NCBI GenBank assembly: GCA_914767715.1
Contig: OU612075.1
Span: 20,832,001 to 20,896,000 of the forward strand
DNA length: 64,000 bases
Origin: Membranipora membranacea
Lineage: Eukaryota; Bryozoa; Gymnolaemata; Cheilostomatida; Membraniporidae
Direction: 5' to 3'
Shown here: positions 14,201-25,135 of the stretch, in pieces
Position numbering within the stretch: the first letter of the stretch is position 1
Layout of the letters: the number at the start of each line of letters is the position of its first letter
Made by a program: the position numbers and the translations under genes
Notes under the pieces: model-generated
Databases searched by the model: none
Told to the model about the DNA's origin: nothing
The model's input: only the letters and a program-made list of their open reading frames with translations

Positions 14201-17200
14201 AATCGCTCCTCAATAGAGTGGAAGATTTTTCATGCTTCACAAGCCTTGAGCTAATTTTATATGACATACCAGAGTTGGGTGCAGGATAGTCTAGGGCGTT
14301 CTCATGAGAGGTCTTCAATTGTTTGATTGAATTTCAAGATTTCTAAAAATAGACTCGTGGTCGACTGATGAGTGTTGATATGTAGCCCAACACAAAAAAT
14401 GTTGGCAGCTTGCGCTCAGAATTGTGCAGGTCTTATTGTTGTAGAGTTTCAGAATAATGTCAATTTGGTCAAGGCGGCGAAATTAGAACTGGACTAATCT
14501 TTTGATAAAATATGCAATCAATTCAGCCTAGACCATTCTCCGCCCTGGACACTAATCAACTATGACACATTCCTCAAACCTATCAAAGGAAGTACTATAC
14601 CAAATTAACAGGAAAAAGTTGTCTTTGTGCTTAATTGGGTGGCATTTTTCTTTGCCAATTCCATATTTACGGATTAAATCATCACCCCCTGAAATACATT
14701 ATCTGTTGTTCTTTCTGCAGGTCTCACTACCAGGTCAGGTGGGGACAAACTCTGGTGAGTCGGAACTCAAGGTCATAGTTCCAAGTAAATACAAAGAGGA
14801 TGAGAAAGAGGAAGAATCACCATTTTCGCGAAAAGATAAATTGAGAGCATCATTCAAAGACCAGATGGCTAAACGCTACAATAACAAGAAAGATGTCACT
14901 TCCATGCTACAAAAGCTTCAAGCCACTGCTGCCAGTATGTACACACATTATTGCTGAGAGAATCAGACATTCATAAATTAAATAGTACAATTATTCGAGC
15001 AAGATGCCTATTTTGTAAAGGGTAGTGGCAAATCATTAAATCAATTCAATCAATATTGGTAAATTATGTAATTGTAGATAAAAAGGAAGAGACTGAAAAG
15101 AAAAAGTCCACAAAAGACCTGTCAGCCATAAAGTGAGTATACTACTATACACCTTGCTCTCAGGAACCCTCAGAGTCCTGGTGGGGAAGCAAAATTGATT
15201 TTTTTAAGGCTTCGGAATTTTATTTTAAGCTGTTATGGCCCGGGGATGGCAAATGGGAGAATGTTTTAAAGTCCTCAGTTCATTTCATGGTATACAGATG
15301 GATATGTGCCATATTGCTAACTCATGAGTATAAATCAAATAAAACAATTTCTGATGTAAGGCTCGCGATTAAAAAGGGAATATTCATCATAATTATACAT
15401 TTCAAGCATTTTATTGGGCTTTGAAAATAAAGGAAACAAATTTTGCAATGACATTTTGTCCTATAAATTATAATTAGCAAAGGCATTTTTTGGCTTCTCC
15501 ACAAAAACGAGTATTGTTGAAATCATGTCATAATGGCCTACCTACTTCACTAAGCTATTGTCACAAGACATTATTTTGTTCTAGTGACAGATTGGCAATC
15601 ACATTTAATGAAACGAGTTTTCTTTCATAATTGAATCCAACTCCAGGTACCTTGATATAGATCAGAAATTTATGTGAATTCCATGCCTTTTTGTGATCAT
15701 TGGTTGCTAATAGGTGCGCTTCATTATTTTACTGTTATATTATTGCAGGGGCAAGAAAAGTAAAGAAAAAGAAAACAAGACGCCAACAAAGTCTGCTGAA
15801 CCGCAAGCTAAGCCTAGTAAAGTGCTGCATAGGGTGAACAGTATATCAAGCGAAGCATCAAATGAGAGTAAGTGATCTTTAAAAGTATTCTATGGATGAC
15901 GAAAATGTTGAACATTTTATGCAATGATAGCTACTAAATGGTGAATGAGCGAGAAAAGATCCACCAAATCTCATAAAAAACTACTTCACTGTCAAATATG
16001 TCAACGAATAAGGATAAATGGCATATTTCTACTAAAGACAAGCATATCACAACATTTATTAGTATTGCTTTCAATGATACGGCTCAACCCCATAATATAA
16101 CTTGAGGGCTTACAGCCGCATGAGTTTAATGTACAAATAAGAGTGGCTAAAAGGTAATCTTAATTTTCCCAGACAGAAATGTTTAATGTGTCTCAAAGAA
16201 AACGTATTTGGGTGTTGCCTGGGATAAAATGGTCGTGATGGCTCCAAGCTGGATGATGATAATAAATACTGAAACCACACCTTGTCCCACTGATGTGATG
16301 TAAAGACCTTAATGCACTTACGTAACGTAACCATGGACATATTATGTTCTTTTCATGTATTTGAAGCTCATAAATAAGACAATAGCCATTGAATGCGCAT
16401 TGGGACAGTGCTATGGCCATCATTGTGTCTCTCATTGTCTGTATCTGGTGCCATAATGAGAATCAAGCCCACCTGTGATGTGGTGATGGCGTTTATTGGG
16501 GACATTTTATTTTCCAAAAAAATACAAAAATAATGTTTTGATGTATATGTACAAAATACAAAAAAATAGGAAATTACTAAGCAAAGCAATAAATGCAATA
16601 TCATGGTTGACTTGACACACATGCACAGCTAACTGGAAATCAATGTTAGTCCCAATCAAATAATGCTAATACCATAATCAAAATCAGTAACTATGGTGTA
16701 TTTTTAAATATAGAACTGTTTAATATAATCATGGAAAAAATAATTTATAACAGAAAGCAAAGTAATGTGACATATCCTTCTTCTGCAATTCTTTGAGCAG
16801 TATCTGTACAAATTGATTGAGGTCTCAAGGAAGTTTATCTACATAATGGTATTGATCATTGGTTTGCCTTTTCTCATGGTGCGTATGGTAAGCGTAACTG
16901 CTACTACAACTAATATAAATATTACAGAAACTATAACACCTGCTACTACGACCATAGTTGCTTCCTTTTCAATCTTGACATTGAGTTTTCCAGTTCTTGC
17001 TGCTGCTCGATAGCTTTCCTTGCTTGTTGTTGGCAGAATTATTGGAGGTAAAGTATGACAGCGATAATGTATGAATAAACAAATAGGTTGCACTCTCCTG
17101 CCTTCATCGCTACCCCAGTAATATCCCCCGTTAATGGCAAATTCCTCGTTTCGAATTGAGAGATAACTTCTTGCGGGTTTCAGAGTGTTTAAAAAGTCAT

Positions 17201-20200
17201 GGATTCGCTCTGTGAGCTGTTGATTCGTCTCTTTCACCTGGTAGCGTAAGTCTGAAGCTTGCTCCACTACATAGTCGACTGCAATAGCTTGGTTTGGTTG
17301 ACACTCTGTGTTCGATCTGCTCAGTTTTATAGTTGATGAGCGGCTGTAGGAGAACACTGGTGCCTCAATAACTTGATGTTCTTCATCCAAATGCGGTTCG
17401 ATTGTGCACTGAAATTGTACGTATAGGAACATGGAGTTTAAGATGTGCTCAACATTTTCTGGAAGCGACTCTGAGACATATGTCTCACACGCTGATGATG
17501 ATGCACTGCTTTGAGATTGGGGATCCTCACTATCACAGTATTTGCAGGCTTTGTACTCTTGTTTGGCCAGGCTCTTCCACTCAGTCATGTCTATGATCTC
17601 CTCCGAGCAGTTACGGTTAGCAATGCAGGCTCCGTATCTATCCGTTACTCTATCACCATATGTTGTGAGCTTTTCCACAGATCTAGTAAATTCCACAGGG
17701 ATAAAAGGGTTTACGCTCAAGAGACAAAATGTTCCTCTTTCAAAAGCATACTGTGTATATATGGAAACGTTGTCTATCTTGCCATGGTAACAGTCTTGAT
17801 ATATCTTAAAGGTGTCCAAAGTCATATTAGTCATCACTCTAGTGAATGTAGCAATGAATGGATGTGAGTGAGTTGACACCAGTGTCTGTGCCGCGATAAG
17901 GATGATTGCTATTCCCAGATGGACCATCTTGCTCTGATAGATTGACCAGTGTAGTCAATATAGCATTGCGCGTAATCGATCTGTGTTGGATTGCTGTGTG
18001 CTGCGGTAGCAGATAATTCAAATGTTATTGAAAATGTTGTCCGCTATCAGATACAAGTAGGCTATCACCAAGAGCTCTCAGATCAAATGTAACCTGCAAT
18101 ACACATTGAATCGAAATGAAGACTCTCAAAGAACTGATTCAGATAGTTTACCTCTTGACTGGTTGTTGACAAAAATAATCCGGGTTTTCAAAAAGAAAAT
18201 ACCTGCGCTACTTGAAAGTGAATTTATTTATCAAGGAAAACACACCTTTGCATAGCTGAAGGTTTACGTAACAGTACACAAGCTCTAGAGAGAAGTGTTT
18301 ACTCCATGAATTAAGGACTCAAGTCAAGTGGTAACACTGGGAGCACAAGTGTAAAGCTCTCGCTAAACAATAGCACAAGTATTTGCATAAAAGTATGACC
18401 TGACCACTTTCCCATTGTTTTGCAAAGATATTATTTCCATTTATCCACTCAATGTTTCAGTATAAAACAGGTAAAACAATACAGTGGCTTTTCAGTAATA
18501 CTATTGTCTTCCATCGTAACCTGTGTACATCTCTTCTAAAGCTTTGACAGAAATCTTGAGCAAATAAAATCAATGTAAATATGCCACCAATCGCCATCCT
18601 ACTGGATAGCTGTCCTCTTATATGTCAGGTGGTACCTTATCACACTGATAATCCCGGCTTACCTGAATCTGAAAGTATTGTGCGGATGTAATGTGATTTC
18701 ATCTACTTGTGTCTGTCAATGTTGTCTTGTGCTGTTCTGAAGTGCTGAATTGAAGAGACTATATATAACTTGTTACGATCTTCTTAAGCCAAGACCTTCT
18801 TAAGCCAAACGTTGCTTTTTAATGCTGAGCCAAAAGAGTTTCCACGATTATAAATATTTGGATTGCCGAGCAAAAGCACCACAAATGTCACCCTAATCTT
18901 GTCTAATGATGTACAACCCACATGAGAGCCTTCCAGTAGCCAACTGTAAAATCCCAATCCATCTGTTATCATTAAGCAAATACCAACAACTACCAATCAA
19001 CGACATTAAAACTCAATTTGCATAAATATTCTTCAAAGCATTACCAGCTCTGATTTATATCCACTTTTTTGTCGCATAGACATAGGTACATAATCTAAGA
19101 CTTGGTTCCAATGACTCAGGCTGAGAAAAGAAGATTTATAAGCTAGCAGTAACAACACCCTTTTAGATTTTCAATTATGTTGCAAATAAGGATCTGATTT
19201 CTGCTCTTTATCTTGCAATTAATTAACGAAGCCTTCTTCTTGGATAAGTCAATGACATGATTTAAAAAGAGCATTCACCCATTATTTGTGTATTTATCAA
19301 AATCTTGCTCAATGGTGATCAGTAGCAAACCAAGTGTCTGAGTTGACAGGGAGTTTTAAATAGAGACCGGAATCTCACTTCTTCTCCACAGCTTAAATTT
19401 AGTAGAACAACCCAGACATACGTATGCTTATTTGTTTGGTCGCTTTTTGTTTGAAGGTGACCTGACTGCTGGACTACTACATTCACTAAGAACCAGACGT
19501 GAGGAGAAGGAAGAGAATCAAGAGGTCACAGCGCCTAAGAGGTCAGACAGCATGAAAGTCGGCAGCAGAATATCAAACAAATTCAAGAATCTATACAGCA
19601 CTGATGACGAGGATAATGGCATGTTCTATCAGCCGCCTAAAAAGAATAAATCTGCTGAACAGAGGTGAGTTTGAGGAGCGGAGATGAATAATCATTGATA
19701 GTGTCCAATAATTTGGCACTCCATCAATATTCATTTATTACAATGGTGATTTTCTAAGAATTATTGGTAGTTTTACGAGTTGTGGGTGGTATGGAAGGTT
19801 CATCTTGACAGATAACTCACCCACGGAACCATCAGTACAGTTAGCGTAACAATGATAGAAACTCCCACAGCTTGCTGGCATATCCTCGACCATAGTAAGT
19901 ATGATATATGAAGTGTTAACTGTACTGAAAAATAATAATTCTGAAATTCTTTTTACAGAACTGATGACCCTGGGTATGCTGACTCCGGCGTCGAGATGAA
20001 TGGTGATACTGGGACAGCCAGCAACCGCACTTCATATAGCAGCACTATTGATGCAATCGATCTGAAAGCCATCACCAATAGTAACCTTGATCTTACTGAC
20101 TCCAATCTCAAAGATCATAACACTAGTAGCAGTGAGACAATATCACCAGAAAAACCCAAAAAGAAAACTGTTACTGCTGTAAAGAAACCAGCTGGCACTG

Positions 20201-20781
20201 CGAGCAAGAAAAAAGCAACATCTTCTGCAGAGAAAACAACTCCTAGTAGAGCGGGATCTGCAAAAGGAAGAACAGCGACATTAGCTGGCGGATGCAAAAC
20301 CTCTGGTGAGAAGACTACAAAATCAACTTCCGCAAAAACTGCGGCTGGCGGAGTGTTTGATAGACTTTCTGGATCAACTAAAACTAGATCGAGTGTCGTT
20401 TCTCGAGCGACGTCACGGGAAAGTGTCATGTCCCAGGATGAAGAAAAAACAAAGCCCAAACGCAGTTCTCTCAATAGCAAACCCACTCTCAATAAAAGTG
20501 GTACACTTCCTGGTGACAAAATAACCCACAAAAAGGTGGTAAGGAAATCTGCTGCCCCGGACGACTCGGCGGCAGCCTCTGGTAGCGGGTCTGCCACGAT
20601 CAGGCGATCAGCATCCTCTGTTAATAAATCCACAGTGTCCAGTCGCCCTAAAACACAACGCAACTCTCTCAGTGTTAAATCTTCCCCAGGAACCACAGCT
20701 GGTAGCTCGGATTCTGAAAAAGGATCTTTCCTCAAGAAGATGTTAGCAGCAAAAGCAGCCGCAGTCAAAGCATCTTCCTAG
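5298..20781 (+). CDS. INF2: INF2-like inverted formin, 3' 17 exons (5'-partial)
   Basis: Actin-nucleating and elongating formin; in mammals INF2 also severs filaments and acts at ER and mitochondria. Exons: 5298-5454, 7566-8276, 8686-8850, 9141-9226, 9511-9682, 9921-10099, 10480-10731, 11144-11280, 12588-12760, 12878-13084, 13339-13461, 13968-14186, 14721-14934, 15078-15132, 15749-15867, 19457-19664, 19959-20781. They join in one frame into about 1332 residues. Residues 1-52 resemble the end of the N-terminal regulatory region (LKVQLDVFDEQ, LDLSSHADIFAA). About 153-202 is proline-rich FH1, about 220-600 is FH2 (LKVNIFLKQF, YQLRIEIMLL, GDAAGIKITSLLKL). About 643-665 matches the INF2 WH2/DAD-like motif (VDNILGDIRSGFIQKK). 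A ~670-residue charged tail follows, ending in a Lys/Ser/Thr-rich exon. The tail is longer than in human INF2 and recalls FHDC1, the nearest alternative name. The start lies left of the window. Confidence 0.9.
6611..6636. repeat. Short perfect hairpin in a formin intron
   Basis: Two perfect 12-base arms (GTAACAGTCACT and its reverse complement) flank a 3-base loop ATG. It lies in the 5455-7565 intron, inside an unconvincing open frame at 6404-6670. No function can be assigned. Confidence 0.5.
12761..12877 (+). other. 117-nt stopless, frame-preserving intron of the formin gene (possible retained intron)
   Basis: The donor (AAA|GTGAGT) and acceptor (CTACAG|GTA) are good and both phase 0. The intron is exactly 39 codons long and has no stop in the coding frame, so retention would insert 39 residues just after the WH2/DAD-like motif. 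It also holds four copies of TGACCT, at 12766, 12775, 12784 and 12792. Splicing is the default reading because the codons encoded here do not resemble formin sequence. Confidence 0.6.
16839..17927 (-). CDS. Orphan single-exon type I membrane protein nested antisense in a formin intron
   Basis: An uninterrupted 362-codon frame, far longer than chance frames nearby, lies in the 15868-19456 formin intron on the opposite strand. Residues 1-21 form a signal peptide (IAIILIAAQTLVSTHS). The ectodomain has eleven cysteines and N-glycosylation sequons including N34 and N53. Residues about 325-348 are a strongly hydrophobic transmembrane segment (VVVAGVIVSVIFILVVVAV), followed by a short basic tail (RTMRKGKP). 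The predicted topology is a cell-surface single-pass protein with about 300 residues outside. I do not recognise the family, and no catalytic motif is evident. A possible ATTAAA polyadenylation signal (TTTAAT on +, 16719-16724) lies about 115 nt past the stop. Lineage-specific surface or receptor-like protein is an inference from topology only. Confidence 0.75.
   Translation of the reverse strand: MVHLGIAIILIAAQTLVSTHSHPFIATFTRVMTNMTLDTFKIYQDCYHGKIDNVSIYTQYAFERGTFCLLSVNPFIPVEFTRSVEKLTTYGDRVTDRYGACIANRNCSEEIIDMTEWKSLAKQEYKACKYCDSEDPQSQSSASSSACETYVSESLPENVEHILNSMFLYVQFQCTIEPHLDEEHQVIEAPVFSYSRSSTIKLSRSNTECQPNQAIAVDYVVEQASDLRYQVKETNQQLTERIHDFLNTLKPARSYLSIRNEEFAINGGYYWGSDEGRRVQPICLFIHYRCHTLPPIILPTTSKESYRAAARTGKLNVKIEKEATMVVVAGVIVSVIFILVVVAVTLTIRTMRKGKPMINTIM
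18001..18767 (-). promoter_or_regulatory. Possible promoter and 5'-UTR intron for the orphan membrane protein
   Basis: Reading the minus strand, a TATATATAG box (about 18759-18767) precedes a short stretch ending in a strong donor, TTCAG|GTAAGC (exon end 18663). A matching acceptor, CTACCGCAG|CACA, has its exon start at 18000, 73 bases upstream of the ATG at 17927. This would give a noncoding first exon of about 70 nt and a 662-nt intron. The TATA box is nearly symmetric, so its orientation is ambiguous. Entirely a prediction. Confidence 0.35.
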
Positions 20782-21672
20782 ACATAACCTAGTTGAGGTT
20801 ATCCAAGGATTAGTTCTCTAGCTGGGTTTGTCTTCTATGGTCAACATATATAGCAGTAGTACAACACTGTCTCAACATATCCCACTTCCCTAAACTGTGA
20901 TAAAAAAAAAGTATAGTAGCTAAGAATTTGAATCTAATGTATTCAATTATCTATGCATTTACTAGTATTATTTTCTCGATTTTCTTATTTTTTGTTATGA
21001 AGGATATTTTGTATCAGAAATTTAGGCTTTAGCCCTGCTCAATAATAAGGATAACCATGTGCTGAATTCGTAAAGGCCCATGTCTATAGTGTTTTAGGCT
21101 ACTTATTTATTCTTGTTGTTTTACCCAATGAAATTAGACCCATTTTACAATTTGGAGCAATATATTTGCTCTCCAAATTCAATGTTTTGAGTGCACAAAA
21201 TGTTGTACTAGTTTTAGTGCCATAATTCTTGTTAAATTTTCCTTTCCATGCCCTCCGAGAAATTAAGTATACCTGAGAGGAAAACTGTTTAGAAAAAACA
21301 CATTTTCAGTTTTACTTCAACCATGGGCCAAGGACATTTACTAACACACAGGTTAGCAGCGAGTAACCATTGGTCAACTTTGTTTGTTATTGTTTTACTA
21401 ATTTGTTTTTGAACATGACAAAGTCAATTTTGGCTTGAATATTATTATTAACATCACTATTATCAAATTTTACCCTGATAATTTTTTTTGTCATAATCTA
21501 ATCCAGTGCTTGATGCCTTTAACTTAACGGTTTTAAGAAGAAGCATAAAATTAATATTACAGGGAGAGATTCACTGTATTACGAGAAGGCATTTCACTAT
21601 TTATGTACATCTTATAGTTCATAATTTCGTTAACATTTATTGCATCAGTTCATACCTGTTTACGCTGAGCTG

Positions 21673-21682
21673 AATAAATAAA
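21673..21682 (+). terminator. Polyadenylation signals of the formin gene
   Basis: Two overlapping AATAAA hexamers (21673-21678 and 21677-21682) about 890 nt after the stop codon at 20781. The interval between is AT-rich 3' UTR without a convincing open frame. Confidence 0.6.
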
Positions 21683-22107
21683 ATGTATTGCTAATATTGT
21701 AATGGATAAGATCATCTGAAGGTTCCATGAGTGAGTGAGTGTAGTTTTAATATTGAATTTCAAAGTGCAAATTGATGCTGCCAGTACCAAATATGCCATT
21801 CATCCTTTGCTGTAAAGTCCCTATACTTGCTTAGACACAAATTGTGATTCAACAGTCAATACTTATCAAACAACGAAAACAGGTTTTTGAAGCGGGAGTC
21901 AGCAGTCCCTTCTTAATTCTCAAAGGTCTTTGAATACTGACTTTGCAAGTGCTTCCAACAAATATCTCCGTTTACCATTGGTTATCAAATCATGGGAGGT
22001 TTGCAAATAGGATAAATTGACAGTAACCGATGACAATGAGCAATTCTGATATCAACAATGGAATGAATGATAGAAACTGTGTCATGAGGTTACCACATGT
22101 ACATGTA

Positions 22108-22113
22108 TTTATT
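22108..22113 (-). terminator. Candidate polyadenylation signal of the GT31 gene
   Basis: TTTATT on + (AATAAA on -) about 230 nt beyond the stop at 22344. With the formin signals at 21673 it places two convergent 3' ends roughly 400 bp apart. Confidence 0.45.
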
Positions 22114-22343
22114 TTTCAAAAATACTGTAAGTTGAGAGACGTAGTTAAAAAAAAATAGCAGTACAAAGTACAATGCACTATTTGGTAATTACATTACATC
22201 GCTTGTTTGGCTGTAGTTAGCAATACCCCAGCTTAAAACCGTGCTACCTATAAAACATTTGTTATAAGAAGGATCAACTTAGCTACTGTTATATATTCTC
22301 TCCTTCTTTGCCACGTCTTGACTGCACATCCAGTATTCAGACC

Positions 22344-25135
22344 TCATCTACAGGAGCGGAAATTACAGTAGTAAAACCACAGGGTGTTCATTTCGTTTAG
22401 ATTCTGGTTATGATAAAAAACTAGATTGTCAAACCTCCAGCGCAATAGTTTTTTGCTGAGAGGGTCATATGCCCAATCATAATAATTAGCGATATCCAGC
22501 CTGTGTATCCCATGTACACGGTCCGCCACTATCCCAACATAGACATCATCTGTAGAAAAAAAGTGTATACAGTTTATATATACACCACTATAGAGACGTG
22601 AGGAGAGAACATACGGTGTACAGACTACAAACAATACCATGACATGTAACAAAACTGTGAAATCTTCTAAATCCTTCATTCATTATTATGGTCAGGTGGT
22701 GTGATCAGGGAGATACGAGTCAAACTCTTTAGTGTGGTAGATGAAGTATGATCAAACTTGCCTGTATTTGGAGTTACCCCCCTTTGTGCTGCCAGCTGAT
22801 CACCAGTAGAATGGGAACAACCGGAATGCAGGCAAATTGGATCATGTTTGATCTAAGGAGATGGTACGTTATTGCCTTGAAATGCTGCTCAGCAAAGTCT
22901 ATGAAACAGTAGAGTAGGTGATTGGTTACTGACCTGTGAATAAATACGGTGTGGTGAACGATAGCTGGTATATCTTATCAGCGAGTTGAGGAGTTAGGAA
23001 GTACACCATTCCTTGGAACCATGGCGGAAATGTGTCATATTTGAATACCTCATAAGGTATATACCATTTACCCTTCGCTTCCCGTAGTGGCCCCGTGTCT
23101 GTGAATTCATTGCCTGAAACGCACATGTAAGATTCTACCGATTAGGTTTTTTAGCCATTTGATCCTGTCACCATAAATGAAGAAAGGAATTCTCGAAAAA
23201 TCAAACTAAAATTCATGTTAAATCCAGTGAGCAAAAGAGCACAGTACATAATCTTTTTCTTCCACCCTCAAATGGTCAGACTAGAGGTTACTAGAGACAA
23301 ATTTGATGTACAAATAATGGAGAGCAAAATGTCTCATACTCTCGTACACTTATTTAGAATAACGGAGTATTAAGGATAAGGGGTTATCATACTTGTTGAG
23401 TTAACCAATAAGGCAAAAACCTTTACAGCGATGTTTGTTCTTGAGGGTCTCATGTACTAAAAAAAGTCCAGACTCGCTCACTATTATTTGAAGATCAATA
23501 TTTACCTGCAATTATCATAGGCCCATCAAACTTTGTTAACTGCTTGGTGAAATTCTTCCAGAACCCTGGAAGTTTGCGTACATTCAGCATTATATCGTCA
23601 TCCGTCTTCATTATTATCTGAACCTTGGAGCATCCTGTTGGTCCAGATGCCCATCTGAGAGATGAGAGTATATAGAATTAATGTCAGCATGCAGAGAGAG
23701 CATGTGTGCTTGCATAAATACATTTATATAAAACAGACGAGGGGACACAACCCTTTCACATTTGCGACTGCTGATACGTTCTTAACTGCGTGTTTGTAAT
23801 TTCATTCCTTCATGACCCAAAAATAACTTATCTGTAAAAAAGCAAAGAAAATAAACACAGAAATGTTAGACACCCCAGATACGCTGTATCTTACTTCATG
23901 TGATAAATGGCTTTGTATGTGTTGTTATGGTAGTGATCGTGGAAATCTGCCTGTAGAATGTCGCCAAATTCCTCTGATTCGTAATCTATAAATGTCTGGT
24001 TCGTGTCGTTAGCTGGTAGGCCGAGGATGAATACTAGTTTGGACTTGTGGCCTCTTGGGAAAAACTCTCTCAATATCCGATGATTTCCCCAAGTGTTGCG
24101 TATTGCTTGCCTTTTTTGTACATTCTACAATATGTAAGGATAAAAGATAATACCTACATAATCAGTACAAATACTGTGTTTGTGTGCACTTTACATCTTT
24201 AAAATTTCCTGTTAGTTAATGAAATAGATGTAATTTTGAATCATCTTTTTTATGTGCTTTGAGAGTCTGTATCTCCCGGTTTTCCAGTGGTATGGAGAGG
24301 TGAATGTGGGAGGGGACTTTTAAAGCCATCCCGTTCCAGGAACAAAAGATGTTTCCCAAATGTGTTAGGGACCGTTGGGGCCTACCAACACCTCTACTTT
24401 CGTGTTCAAAATGACACCGAGCTACGTAAAAACTGTCAACGATGATAATACAGGACGTTGATAATTCAACTTCTGAGGTAAACAAAGGATGAAATAAGTT
24501 GATCAAATTGAACTGCAACAAATATTTCAGTTTTCGTAAGGTTTCCAGATATCAGATACCAAATACAGGCCTGGTTTGAGATTTTAATACTCACTATACT
24601 TCCTAGACACACTAATGTCCCCTACCTGTGCTGCACTATGTATAGATATAAGCATAGTATCCTCAGGAGAGCAGGGATCCGGCTCGAGCACATAGCTAAA
24701 GTTATGTGGGTTTACGATCTCATCAGTGAACTCTCTCTTATAAGGGTTGAGTACATTATCCAGGTGTGAGCGTTTCCATGTTCTCTCATAGTCCTGCTGC
24801 TGCTTCTTCAGAGCAGCGTGCAACTCCTGATACTGACAGAGCAAGAGCTCCCGCTGAAAGTTATCCAGTTTTGCCTCACCAACAATCATCTGTATACGGT
24901 GCGAGCATGTTGCTTTGGCCTTTTCTGCGTTTTGTCTATCCTTTGAGGATGTTTGGTCATTGCGTCTGAGATCTATATGCACAGGTTTGCCTTGATTAGT
25001 GTGGCTCACTATACCTATAGATCGTACATGAGAGCGGGCAATCCCATCCGCTGCAGCCATCATTTGCACCATAGTTTGAAACACACAGCACCATATCAGC
25101 AGCAAACTCCTGTAATCACTTGATAAATTTATCAT
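22344..25135 (-). CDS. Beta-1,3-galactosyltransferase-like glycosyltransferase (GT31)
   Basis: Five exons on the minus strand: 25135-24626, 24124-23895, 23654-23506, 23113-22934, 22549-22344. They join in frame to 424 residues, a normal length for beta-1,3-Gal/GlcNAc transferases of the Golgi. The N-terminus carries a short hydrophobic signal-anchor candidate (about residues 9-27). Family motifs in order are HNFSYVLEPDPC, RQAIRNTWGN, the metal-binding KTDDDIMLN and DDVYVG near the C-terminus. The usual YPPYxxGxGY motif is altered to FPPWFQGMVYFLT, so the acceptor pocket may differ. An in-frame stop lies shortly upstream of the ATG at 25135, supporting this start, although a 5' noncoding exon is possible. 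The UDP-sugar and acceptor cannot be read from sequence. Confidence 0.9.

Noticed and set aside
20115-20768. 217-codon minus-strand open frame
   Set aside because: Antisense of the last formin exon. The plus frame continues the formin in phase and ends at a stop followed by AATAAA, while the minus frame has no family character.
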